Of a stretch of 64,000 nt of DNA, positions 12,432-23,182 are shown piece by piece (position 1 is the first letter of the stretch; the number at the start of each line of letters is the position of its first letter). This stretch comes from Spisula solida. Lineage: Eukaryota; Mollusca; Bivalvia; Venerida; Mactridae. Where the stretch lies: NCBI GenBank assembly GCA_947247005.1, contig OX365955.1:20131322-20195321 (forward strand). The letters are read 5' to 3'. Made by a program: the position numbers and the translations under genes. Below the pieces are notes generated by a model. It ran no database searches. It was given only the letters and a program-made list of their open reading frames with translations, and had not been told where the DNA came from.

Positions 12432-14470
12432 ATTTCTCACTTAATCTGCTTCTACTGCTTGAATATCTTAAATATAAACAAAAATATTTATGTTAAAAAT
12501 AATAATTTCAGGTTTTTTTCTGCGACTCCCATATTTGCCACTTAGGTAACTATAGTTACTCATGGGTTCAGAATGGGCAAAAAGATATTTGGATAATGAC
12601 ATCATCAGAATGTCCCAAAAAAGTCATATAATCTATGATACTCTATGCACAACAAAGGAATAACCAGTTGTTGTTTCTACTTCACTCGGCGATGTTTGTT
12701 GCTGACTCGAAGTTAGCGAAATCAACCGACTACATCTAACATGAATAATGTATGCTGGTCAGGCATGATTTAAATACTGCAGCCAACGGATTAGGGAGCA
12801 AAATGAGCATCATTTTGCCTAATTAGCGCATCAAAGCGACATTCCAGTCACTGTGAATTTTTAGAACAGCGAGACACTATACTGGGATTTCTAGACAATA
12901 TTTCATGGTCACTGATTTTTATAAACATCTTGTGTATAACATTCACTTTTTGTTCTTGATGTCAAAACAATCACTTTAAAAATATTCCTTACTGCACACC
13001 TGTTGCCAGGGTAAGCATTGGCTTGGTGGCTAGTCTGGTGTCAGGAGTGTAGGACAACAGTCAATGAATTTAGGATTTGAAACTCAAGACTTTTGGAAAA
13101 CCGATGGATCAACAAATTTTAACCAGGTCCAACACAATTTTTTGAAAATTCGGTCCGACTGTCAGACACTCTTCTCAAGCAGAACCTGTAATTGTGTACT
13201 AATTAACCACGCTGAAATAATTTTACACCACACGATTAATATGTTAAGCGTGTTTTCATTGGTCATTTACAACAATTCAACCAAACAACGCGCGTGTGAA
13301 ATTAATAATTGAAGTGAAAAAAAACATGGCTTTTACAACAAGTAATTTCAGTGTGAAACTTATTATAAAAGGTTCGTTCTTAATGGAAATGAAGTATTAA
13401 TGTAAACTTGAATTTAACTTGATTTATATTTCTTTGTATAACTAGTGGTATATCATAGACAGACATTTCAAATCACAGCAAGTTTAATATGTTAACTACC
13501 AATACAGTGTCTGACAGTTTGTTTAAAGTACCGACAGATACCAAAGGCTTGTCTCATCGAATGTCCGATTGATTTTTTCAACCTTCCTGAAACTACTTGC
13601 CCAAATCATCGAAATTAAAATATGTTTTTCTTTATACTCTATAGCTCCTGCAGAAAACTTTTATTTTTTGAGGTGGACAAATCCGTATTGGCGTCTGTAT
13701 CCCTGGTGTGTTTATCACACCTTCGAAATTTAAGCTGTCTGCTTGAATTACTTGTTCATTATTGCAGACATCCCGAAAGTTGGCAAAAATGGTTGGACAT
13801 TCGGTCCGGAAAGGTCTTACAAACTGCCGGACCAAGACAAAAAAATTATTTTGGAACTCAAAATAAATGTATTTTAACAAGCAATTTGTTTGTCCAATTA
13901 AACTAACCAGCTATGGTATATCATCCATTTTTCATGGAAAGTATGTGTTTTCACGTTTCTTTATACCCTGTGCAGACGGCCAGTCAAATAAATCTTTTTA
14001 CATGCTTATGCATTTAAGGATGCCATTTTTTATTTTGACAGTTGTGGATAAAGGCCGGTCAGCTGAACCGGTTCCGGATTGAAAAAAAGCGACCGTATCA
14101 ACATCTTCTGGACTTGTCTGTCGGACCGGCAAATTTCGGAATGACTGTTAATAATTGTTAGTTGGTGTCAATTGATTGTGGTCTAGTACTGGGGTGTCAG
14201 AAAGTGAACATTACATTTTTTGTATTTTATATTTTCCTATTTGCCGAAAATATTAATTGGATTTTTTTGTGATTCCAACCAGGCACTCGAGAGTCCATGC
14301 AGTATGCATTGTTTGAGCGATGGAAATCATGTCAACGCATCTAAAATAGAGGCAAGTTTTCTGAACAAGTTTTTTACTTCGACTGCTTTATTAAAGTATG
14401 AACATTCGAAATCCATTCCCTCAATAAAACAACAAATCTGCCAGTCGCCCTAAAACTCATTAGTTGTTAG
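12432..14470. other. Upstream flank of CNOT4, no gene recognised
   Basis: This region should hold the CNOT4 5' UTR and promoter, but no TATA box or non-coding exon could be placed. Between about 13060 and 14130 the motif CGGTCCG or CCGGTC recurs several times, suggesting an old transposon. A splice-acceptor-like TTATTGCAG at 13757-13765 precedes a plus-strand coding-like stretch reading GWTFGPERSYKLPDQDKK. It has no assignable family. Confidence 0.4.
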
Positions 14471-14474
14471 ACTA

Positions 14475-14930
14475 TCTATCTTCCATTAATGATTAATGTC
14501 AAACCCCTTACGGGGACGTAGACATAGCGCACGTCAAAACTGCCAAGACGAGTTAAAGAACTGTAAATAAGTATAGGACAGTATAATACAGAGATATAGT
14601 AGAAAGATTAGTTTAAAAAGTAGTAAAAACAGATTTCAGAGGACTGACTTATGGTGAAACATGCTCAATGCGACTGACAGCCGCATGGAACGATGCTATA
14701 GTGGGAAGACTGACTACTTGGTATGGTAGGCTATTCCAGTGGTAATTGGTCCTGGGGAAGAAGGCAAACTTATAGTAGTCAGTCGTAGCGCCAATTAACC
14801 TATATGCTAGGGGTGTGTTGATCTTGAGGGGTGAGAAAGGGGCACTAAATAACCACTTGATATTGAGTAAATTATTCTGGCAAGAGAATAAGGATATGGG
14901 ACTGCTGTCAAATTCGATAATCAACAAACC
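14475..14930 (-). pseudogene. Non-LTR retrotransposon (LINE) relic, C-terminal end and 3' tail
   Basis: The minus-strand frame 14649-14927 includes FFPRTNYHWNSLP, the motif found near the C-terminus of many LINE reverse transcriptases. The fragment is 5'-truncated and lacks the RT catalytic core. Its 3' non-coding tail contains TGTCTACGTCCCCG, AAGGGGTTTGAC and ends GGAAGATAGATAG. The same tail terminates the SINE at 43733-44050. The clade is uncertain (Jockey/CR1-like group). Confidence 0.75.
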
Positions 14931-16060
14931 TTACAAAAAATATTCTGTTGAATTCCTGTCTCCGATTAAGAGCTTCTATAACTCGACGGGTAAGAATGAG
15001 TAACTCTAAATTAACATGAATGACGTACCACCATGTAAAATTACCGAGGGGCACACCCCAAGTTGTGGAATGGGGATTTACCTTTTTAATACAGCCAATT
15101 CATACGTCTTCATCAACTCACACGTACATTTTGAGTTCAGAAGCAACAAAACTTACACGTTTAGTAACATAAACCAATGGTAAACATCAAAAACATACAC
15201 CAATTTTCTGCCCTTCACAAGCTGTTCATGGCAAAATTGATCGAGTTGAGGCTCGAGATTTCATTCGGTATTTTCGTAGTTGTGGTTTCATTTGGAGAGT
15301 TAGCACATGGACCGGGAATGGACAGGGCAATAAAGTATGTTTCGGTACAATAATAGTTTACAAATAAGCTACAGGTAACTCACAATTCAGATATTTTCTG
15401 AAGTCAAGTAACGACGACAGTTTCTCTGTTTTGTGCGCAGCTAATTCACGCATAAAATGCCCGGATGTCACACCAATCACGAGATTTTAAGTAGGCGTGC
15501 GGTCAATAAAAGTTTGGTCGCCATTGTTAATGTAGGTTAAACACGCATAAATTGGATTTAACGGTATACACAGGGCTCGTTACAGCGTCTAAACATAACC
15601 TACATTTCAGCACGCATGTTTAATTAACATGCGTGATTTCAGCGGCGTACCTTCCTATAGGCCGTATCCTACACTTTTTCACAGAAAGTCGAAAAATAAC
15701 AAAATGCAATACAAATCATTGGGGGTGTAGGGTATAGGAGTGTCAAACTCACCTGATCGAACCCAGAGAACACATACGACAGTAGTCACAGTATATAAAA
15801 AATCAACCCCCTACAACAAGGAAATCTATGTTTATATCTAGACAATACTGTAGAGTATTCACAAATGAGAGTCGTAGTTTTTCTTGTTTTTTTTAGTCTA
15901 AAAACTGCTAAGAATGCACCTGTGATGATATGGAAATTAAAAATTTTTCGGGGGAGCATGCCCCGAACCCCCCGAAAATAACCTGGCCCACACATTGATT
16001 TATACCAAGCTACGCCCCTCGTTAACTATGACAATAGAGTATATATAACATAAATACAGC
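14931..16060. other. Intergenic, includes a relic of the G-rich element family
   Basis: No gene is recognised. At about 15940-16022, GGGGGAGCATGCCCC, an ACCCCCCG run and GCTACGCCCC match, in opposite orientation, segments of the 17390-18144 element. This is probably a degraded copy. Confidence 0.45.
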
Positions 16061-16068
16061 ACTGCACC

Positions 16069-16187
16069 ACAGGTAACTGTATCATTAATTAAGAGTAAAA
16101 ACAAATTAAAAAAATGTTTTTTTGTCATATTTATATATTATATAAAATTTACATTTTTTACTCTTAATCAATGATACAGTTACCTGT
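16069..16187. mobile_element. Palindromic MITE, 119 bp, copy 1
   Basis: The arms of about 33 bp match with one mismatch and begin ACAGGTAACTGTATCATT, then AAGAGTAAAAA. The AT-rich centre would form a hairpin. A second copy of the same length lies at 39468-39586. Confidence 0.8.
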
Positions 16188-16514
16188 GTACTGTGCATGT
16201 TGAGGGAATGATTTAATATTTGATCTATTGCACCATTTATCATGCCATAGCAAGCTGAAAATTTGCTTAACTCATATCTTAACGCTTTATGGGTAGTTCT
16301 AGCATATTATATTCCTAAAACTTCAAGCGTTCCTACAGCGACTTAGGTATAGCGAATCCATTGACCTGTCCGAGGAAACGTTCGCATTTTAAAGCTTGTT
16401 AGGTTGTTAATTTACGTTATGTACCAGAGACTATAGATAACAGTTTACAGTTTATTCAGAAATAATATTTAGGCCACCGGCCCATACACAACATATATGA
16501 CATACATATATTGC

Positions 16515-16809
16515 CATGTAGTGGTTAGTGTGATATGGACAATGAACATATACACTTTTATAGCAATAGTGGTTAGTGTGGTATTGACAATGCGGATATA
16601 AAATTTTATAGCAATAGTGGTTAGTGTGGTATTGACAATGCGGATATAAAATTTTATAGCAATAGTGGTTAGTGTGGTATTGACAATGCGGATATAAAAA
16701 TTTATAGCAATAGTGGTTAGTGTGGTATTGACAATGCGGATATAAAATTTTATAGCAATAGTGGTTAGTGTGGTATTGACAATGCGGATATAAAATTTTA
16801 TGGCAATAG
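16515..16809. repeat. 48-bp minisatellite, about 6 copies
   Basis: Units contain AGTGGTTAGTGTGGTATTGA and AATGCGGATATAAAATTTTA. Because 48 is divisible by 3 and the unit lacks stops in two minus frames, two overlapping periodic open frames (about 139 and 123 codons) arise. They are not genes. Confidence 0.92.
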
Positions 16810-16929
16810 TATGTTGTACAGTTATCAATGTGAACAACAATATTTGCAGTTATACCATGTATAAACAACAAACTTTACTATTTTTTTAAAAAGTACTCTC
16901 GTCTCTGAGAAGCTTAATAGAGGAACATT

Positions 16930-18450
16930 GCAAGCTGTTTTTTTTGTGTCAGTATCATTATCGGATAACAATCTATATAAACTAAGATTTGACCTGTTTG
17001 TACTATATATCTTCGGAATATATTTACTTCTAATGTCATCATTTAAAGGACAATTAAAAACAAAAAGTGTATTTCATCCTCAATATAACATTCACAATAA
17101 GGACAGCTGCGACACTCCCTTGGTGTATCATATTATCGCCCTTTTTCTACCAATAAACTATGCGACGAGAATTTAAATGTGGCCATAGTGCGCCTAAAAT
17201 TATCAATGTCAATAACTTTAATATATTTTACACACACAAAATCTGTCTTAATAAGTCCGGTCTATTCACACGCTGGGCCTCCCATTCTCAAAGAGACTCT
17301 GTTTGACATCTGCAGCCTAGTTGTGGTAACCAAGAGCATCATAATGTACAAGCTTGTTAAAGCATATCTACTAGAAGACATTGACACTACATGGGCGTAG
17401 GAGCGTCTTCAACATTGGGGGGGGGGGGGGGGGCAAATATTTGGGAAGGGGGGGGGGGGGCGAAAAAAATAGTTTTTGAGATATGTGGGGGTCATATTAA
17501 GTGTTAATAAGCTATGGTGCAGGTTTGTGCTTATATTCACTAAGTTGTCAAAATACCGGGTAAAAAATTTGAACCCTATCATAAACTAGTATTGTAAGTA
17601 GGGGGGCCCGGGGGCATGCTCCCCCAGGATTTTTTTTAAAACATTGGATCAATCAGGTGCGTTCTGAGATAATTGTTTGGTAAGATCAATCAGAATTAAG
17701 TCCTTATTTTGTAAATAGTTTTACTAATTATTGAACAGATGCCCGAGTTCTGAGAGTTTTTAGTGGTTTAGTAAGGGAATTTAACATAGCAATGACAAAG
17801 TTTAAAAGCAATATAGGAGCTGGTGCAAACTCTATCTTACAATGTATTTCTGTAGTCCTTGTAGAATCAAGCTCTTTTCAACAGTTACGTGATCGGGTGA
17901 TAACATATTTCATAGATTAAACTCATTTTGCGAGCGAAGCGAGCACGAAAATTCACATTTTATACTTTTTAACCAAGGATGAAAGGCAAATAAATTACCT
18001 ATTATAGGACTATTTTAGGCGGAAAATTATGAATATGGTCTGAATTATTGGGGGGGGGGGGGGGCAAACGATATGTTGCCCCCCCCCTGTCCTAACATTG
18101 GGGGGGGGGGGCTGCCCCCCGGCCCCCCTTCTCCTACGCCCATGCACTATGCGTAACCAGTATCTAACACAGCGTTTTGCTGCATGTATGTACATGGGAA
18201 AACGCCTCAGATCTCCTAGCACAGCATTGTTACATAAATTGTTGCTGACACGTAGCAGGCGTTTACAAGCATATAGTTGGAGAGAATCCATTTTTGGTGG
18301 ACATTTTAAAACCCACGATTCAGATCCATATCACATAATTGTACTAATTTTTGCATCAAACAATTCAAACAGAACTTTATCTACTGTTGTGTTTTTTGGT
18401 GTAGTATATATATGTGTTATGGTGCACTATATACTTATATCCGCTTCATA
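16930..18450 (-). pseudogene. Non-LTR retrotransposon fragment interrupted by a DNA element
   Basis: Minus-strand segments read like the region after the RT domain of LINEs: YGSESWVLK, CKRLLRVSNNL, AVLGDLRRFPMYIHAAK and RYWLRI (about 18420-18150). After the insertion, PRECRSCPYC-type sequence follows (about 17150-17080). In-frame stops are present, including one just before YGSESW. The 755-bp element at 17390-18144 splits the reading after RYWLRI. Dead copy; the clade is not determined. Confidence 0.7.
17390..18144. mobile_element. G-tract-rich transposon, 755 bp, with inverted termini and 5-bp target duplication
   Basis: Both ends read CATGGGCGTAGGAG inwards. The insertion is flanked by CACTA at 17385-17389 and 18145-18149. 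It carries long G runs at about 17418-17435, 17448-17460, 18050-18064 and 18100-18112, and C runs near 18081. No transposase frame is seen. Its right-hand part (from CATTTTATACTTTTTAACCA) recurs at 47395-47530. The superfamily is not identified. Confidence 0.8.
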
Positions 18451-18577
18451 GGAATATTGAGCAAAATTGTAGTCCTCATTGTTTGATGGCCAAAGTTGAA
18501 TTGTTCCAGTGACTGCACATGGTTCACCTTAGTGACCTCTGCAAGAACTCTCGTCTCTTGGAACAAAGGAGATAGCA

Positions 18578-19126
18578 TGTTAGGTTGTAAATCAACTTGT
18601 AGGCTACAGTGTACCTGATAATGCTACCAATAAGATTTATGGTGCTATACTCCTTATATGGGGGCTACACTTTGAGATTTAAAATGTTACACCCTTTATA
18701 TGGAAGGTGGTGAAAGAATAATGGTGCTATACCCCATATTTGGAAGGGAGAGTATATAAGCTTGAGCAAACCTTTGTTCGTGGTCAGTAGGGCCAGCAAT
18801 ACATTCAGCTAGGGGCAGTCGGGCGAGATTAAATTGGAGTTTGGAGGGAGTGTATTGGAATTTAGAAATTAATTATAATTAAACTTTGAAACTTTAGAAC
18901 ATACTTAACAACATAAATTACAGTCATTATGTGAGAGAAATTCATCAACTTATTGTATTGGATTTAGAATTTTGAATAGTGTACAAATTAATTCTATAAA
19001 ATCAATTTGAACTTGTGGTTATCTGGACAGAAAGCTTTTATTGTGATCACTCCTTCATCCGCATATTCGAGATTCAAACACTAAACCCCCAGTCACGAAT
19101 TTTTAACACTGGTGGAAGCGGTGGGA
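18578..19126 (+). mobile_element. LTR of a retrotransposon plus primer-binding site
   Basis: The segment 18578-19108 (531 bp) begins TGTTAGG and ends TTTTTAACA, the TG...CA form of an LTR. It has a TATA-like AGTATATAAGC at about 18750. One base later comes TGGTGGAAGCGGTGGGA (19110-19126), which starts with TGG as expected for pairing to the CCA end of a tRNA primer. The sequence beyond has no gag-pol frame: a first ATG at about 19182 is stopped after 13 codons. This looks like a 5' LTR with a lost interior. Inferred to be Ty3/gypsy-type from overall form only. Confidence 0.6.
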
Positions 19127-22020
19127 TATATCAATAAAAATATTCGAACACACTACCTACCAACACTAGTTATTTCTGTAAAAATGACTGAATATTATCC
19201 ACAACTCACCGAGATGAAACTTTGAAGTTAGACTAAGTTATTTAATCGACAAATGTGTGTAACTGTTAAGTGTCACGCCTCTATATACATGTATACACAT
19301 ATTCTGATAAAATATAGTTTAGCAAGTTTTAAGGATACTTGTATGGCGATGTATGCATAAGTGATGTGGTTAAGTGACTTCCATATCAACATTGCAATGG
19401 TCAATATATGTTTGAGTGATTTTTTTGAAGCCATTACGGCATTTATTGAGAAAACACGTGTATCACATACAGGAGGAAATCTGACACGTGTAAAGGATAA
19501 AAACAAACTAAATATTGTCAGAATTATGCCATAAAGGTGCTGCAGATATTTAGCAAGATAGAAATAACATTATATTTTTTATTGCAACAGTCTTAGCAGT
19601 AGATCGTGCCTTAGTCAGCATGTAGCCCATTTATTCCCCCTGTCATTGGTGGGAGAGGGTCGTGGATAGTTTTATACTTGTAGTTAACATAACAACAGAA
19701 GAAGAAAGAAAGTATTTTATTTAAGACGATAATGATACATGTATATATAGAAACAAAATGCTAAAATACAATGCAACTACAATACCAAGAGATACTTACA
19801 CTACAAAGAAACATCATTTACTAGCATAATGTACACAAAACACCAAGTACATTTATATAACATTGTTATAAGGTCAAGAAAACTAAAATAAAAGTTGTGT
19901 GATTACGTTTCACACTGATGTAGAGCCTAAAGCCCCGTTCTCACTGTCCCGGTTCATGTTCCATGGCAGAACGTCTCGGTACCTCCCGGTGGAAGAAAGC
20001 CGGTATACCGTGATGCTCCGGGACATTTTTGTAACAACATAAAATGCATTCACACGTCACCAACGTTGAGTCGGGTCTTAATTATTTGAGTTCCAGTGAG
20101 TATTATTACAACACAGCATGACGAAGTGACAATATAAACGATGTGCAAGTTCATTAAAAAAAACAGTTCATTATACAAAACACAACAAGAATCACATTCA
20201 GTCCTATGAACATGTCAATTTCGTATGAATCTCACTGTTAAAAAGGATATTTCCCATTTGACCTTTCCATCGATTTTGCTTGACATGTGGCGACATTTAA
20301 TCACATCAAAATACCGCCGCCATTTTGTAAGACAATGCTGGACAAGAGATCTATCTAGATTAATGTGTTTGTAGGCCAATTTGAAAAATGGGTCAGTTTG
20401 ATAGGAATATCTTCGTTTGTGAAGAAATCAAAAAGTTAATACATTTTTGTTTTGCAGACCAGGAAAAAAGTAATTTTCTAATATCACGACTTAAAGTTTC
20501 ATAAACTAATTTAATATACTAAGTGATAGAACAGAAAATATACTTCTTCATTTTCTAAAAAAAAACATGGTATAAAAGTGATAGTTCACCATTTTTGTAT
20601 ATGTTGTAAATAATCCCAAACTATCTTTAAATTCAATGTTTATGGCCCCCTATTCACAACCTAATTAGCTAGGGTAATTAAACTTTCTCTGACTTGGAGA
20701 GCCGCAATATTTTACCAAGGTATCCGTTTGCAGTACTACGTCACAGCGCCAGTTAGGCTCTGAGAACAAAGTAGTAAAGGTTATAAACCACTCAAATAGT
20801 CCTTACAGAAACTTCTGTTTGCCTGGAAATGGTGATATGCCTTGACAAAATGGAACTAGAATCATCTTATTGAGTTTAAAGGTATTGTATACATGTAGTT
20901 GAATGAGTGAATGTGTTTCATCTTGAATATTTTGAGATTTTGGCATACTTGACAAAGCGAAAGTAGAGTTGGGTAAAACACACATTGGATCGGTCCGCGC
21001 GTCTGTAAAAATTTGTCTACCGCCTTTGACGAACACATTTTTTCTAATATTAAACATGACCCCCTGTTTTTGTTGGGTCTTATTTTGTAGCTGAAACATA
21101 CTGCTTTTCAATGATATAGGTCTGTCAACTGGCCATGGACTTTAACATGATATAATCCGGGGCTGACAATTGTCACTTTACATTGAGCTAAAGAACAATT
21201 GTACTTAGTGGTTTGTGACCTAAATGCTAGTTGGACATAATAGTTTTATATAATAGTGTTATCATTTCACGTAATTTGGCAATAAAAATACATCAGTCCA
21301 TAGCCAAATGTTACAATATTATGCTTAGACAGGGAATGAGTACATTTGCAATATCAGACCCTGTAAAAATAATTAACTGTGTGGTTCCCAGATGAATCCA
21401 TAATATAGATAGTGACGTAACGTCAAAAGTTGCGACCCATGCTAAAATGTGAAGTATTTAATTACTATTCATACTATTTTCTTCACAAAAGTATCAAAAT
21501 ACACAGTAATAATCAGGCTTTAATAAATTATTAAAAGTGTAATAGTTTAATAACATTAATATGTAAAAACACACCAATTGCGTGTAAAAAATGCCGAAAA
21601 AGCGTACGTCATATGTAACATTTATTTTAAAGACGCAGTACCTTATATTAAATTATTCTATTGAGTGGAACTGAAAATTCGGCAAATTTTGCATGCGTTG
21701 TCATGGAACGTGAATACGTTAGTGGTTTAATTTTGACGGTTGTGCATACGTAAATAAACGAGATGGATGTGTTTTCCTGAGCTAGTGTGTTACGTCATTT
21801 TCCCTTAAAATAGCTAAAAAATAACACATGTTGAGCTTTAAAATGATAACAAAAATTTATTAACACATACAATTTAATGATTGTTAGATACGTTTCGTTC
21901 GCTTTCTTCACTGAATCTGTATAAGTAATAACAAACGAAATATAAGTATTTACTTTGTTTGTAGTGACCGGAATACGAGTACTTAGAATTGTCCCACTTT
22001 AAAAAAAATAACTAAAAAAA
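19127..22020. other. Intergenic, no gene recognised
   Basis: About 2.9 kb without an identifiable gene. A minus-strand open frame of 102 codons at 20803-21111 has no recognisable domain. AT-rich simple sequence and several GTAC/ACGTC motifs occur. A GC-richer patch at 19930-20030 (CCGTTCTCACTGTCCCGG) resembles transposon sequence but could not be bounded. Confidence 0.45.
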
Positions 22021-22325
22021 TACTTCACTATCGTACTCTCGACTATTCACTATCGTACTATTGACTTTTCACTATCGTAGTATCGATTATTTCATTATCG
22101 CTTCATAGATTCCTCATTTAGTAGTTATGTGGCCACACTGCTACGTCATGTTTTAAGATACGTCACAGGTGATGGTAAAGCGTTATATGTTTTGTATTAG
22201 GGGTGACTATTGAGTCCATTTTTGACTATTGCAATACTATTGATATTGCTGAAAGTACTATTGCGATACTATTGTATTGCTGGAAACTATTGCGATACTA
22301 TTGCAATAGTTATTGCCAAGATTTG
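22020..22325. repeat. Short tandem arrays related to 26464-27000
   Basis: Between 22024 and 22110 the motif CACTATCGTACTATTGACTT and variants repeat. At 22205-22320, GCGATACTATTG-type units repeat. The first array is the same sequence family as the longer array 4.4 kb away at 26464-27000. Confidence 0.75.
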
Positions 22326-23140
22326 AAACCCAGAGAATAACTTGTAAATGCAAATTTGCACTGTGTAATATATTACTTTGTTATACAACATATACATCTA
22401 CTATTTATGGAAATGATTTAAAATGAATTGGACAGAAATAGATTAATAATAGTTAACTAAATAGTGCGTGATTGGTCTTTTGTGGCAGTTTTGGTGCCTG
22501 GGATTATTTAAAATTAGTTTTTTAACGAGAACAGAAATTGTTTTAAATCAATAATAAACTTTATTTATAACTAGGAAACTATCGTAACTATCGATAGTTG
22601 AGCTAACTATCGGCGATAGTTATTGGATCGAGACTTTTACTATCGGGACACTCGGGATCGCAATGCATCGCTATTTCGATGTATCGACCCACCCCTATTT
22701 TGTATTGTTAGTGATTGAATGAGTACATGACATGGTGTTTTATCAATCTAAATATAGATCTACGTACTGTTTGTGTTCACAATCACAAATTATATATATC
22801 CTGAGTGGGAGTAGGAACTCCCAATCGCACTTCTGCGATTTCCAGTTCGACCCTCAATTCTGAAGTGTTTCTACTCCCACCCTGCAGTCTGAAGGTTCCA
22901 ACTGCCATCCTGACCTGTGAGGGTTTAAACGTCTGGACCCTTTACCCCTTCAAGCTACAAACCGTGATATTATATGTTTATTATTATCGTTGTATATAGA
23001 GACCAATGCACCAACCATACAACACTTGAACATTAAACGTATTAGAGATAGATCTTAATAAATAAATACAAATGTACATTCCTCTTTAGAGATACATGTC
23101 TGGAATAGATTAACAATTATAATGTTAAAAGTGGACGAGG
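22326..23140. other. Intergenic, no gene recognised
   Basis: Includes further CTATCG-type motifs at 22570-22690 and a segment at 22800-22930 with repeated CTACTCCCACCC/GTTCCAACTGCC-like text. No supported gene. Confidence 0.4.
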
Positions 23141-23182
23141 TACGTGGGACGTTCAAAAATAAACAGGACTAGGGCTCTCACC

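Noticed and set aside
16452..16871. Two overlapping minus-strand open frames of 139 and 123 codons with 16-residue repeats
   Set aside because: Both are read from the same 48-bp minisatellite; the period is a multiple of three and the unit lacks stops. No start context, splice signals or domain.
18010..18291. 93-codon minus-strand frame as a gene
   Set aside because: It is a chimera: LINE fragment joined to the G-rich end of the 17390-18144 transposon (RRRRGAGG region).
20803..21111. 102-codon minus-strand frame
   Set aside because: No domain or homology recognised; composition like surrounding intergenic DNA.
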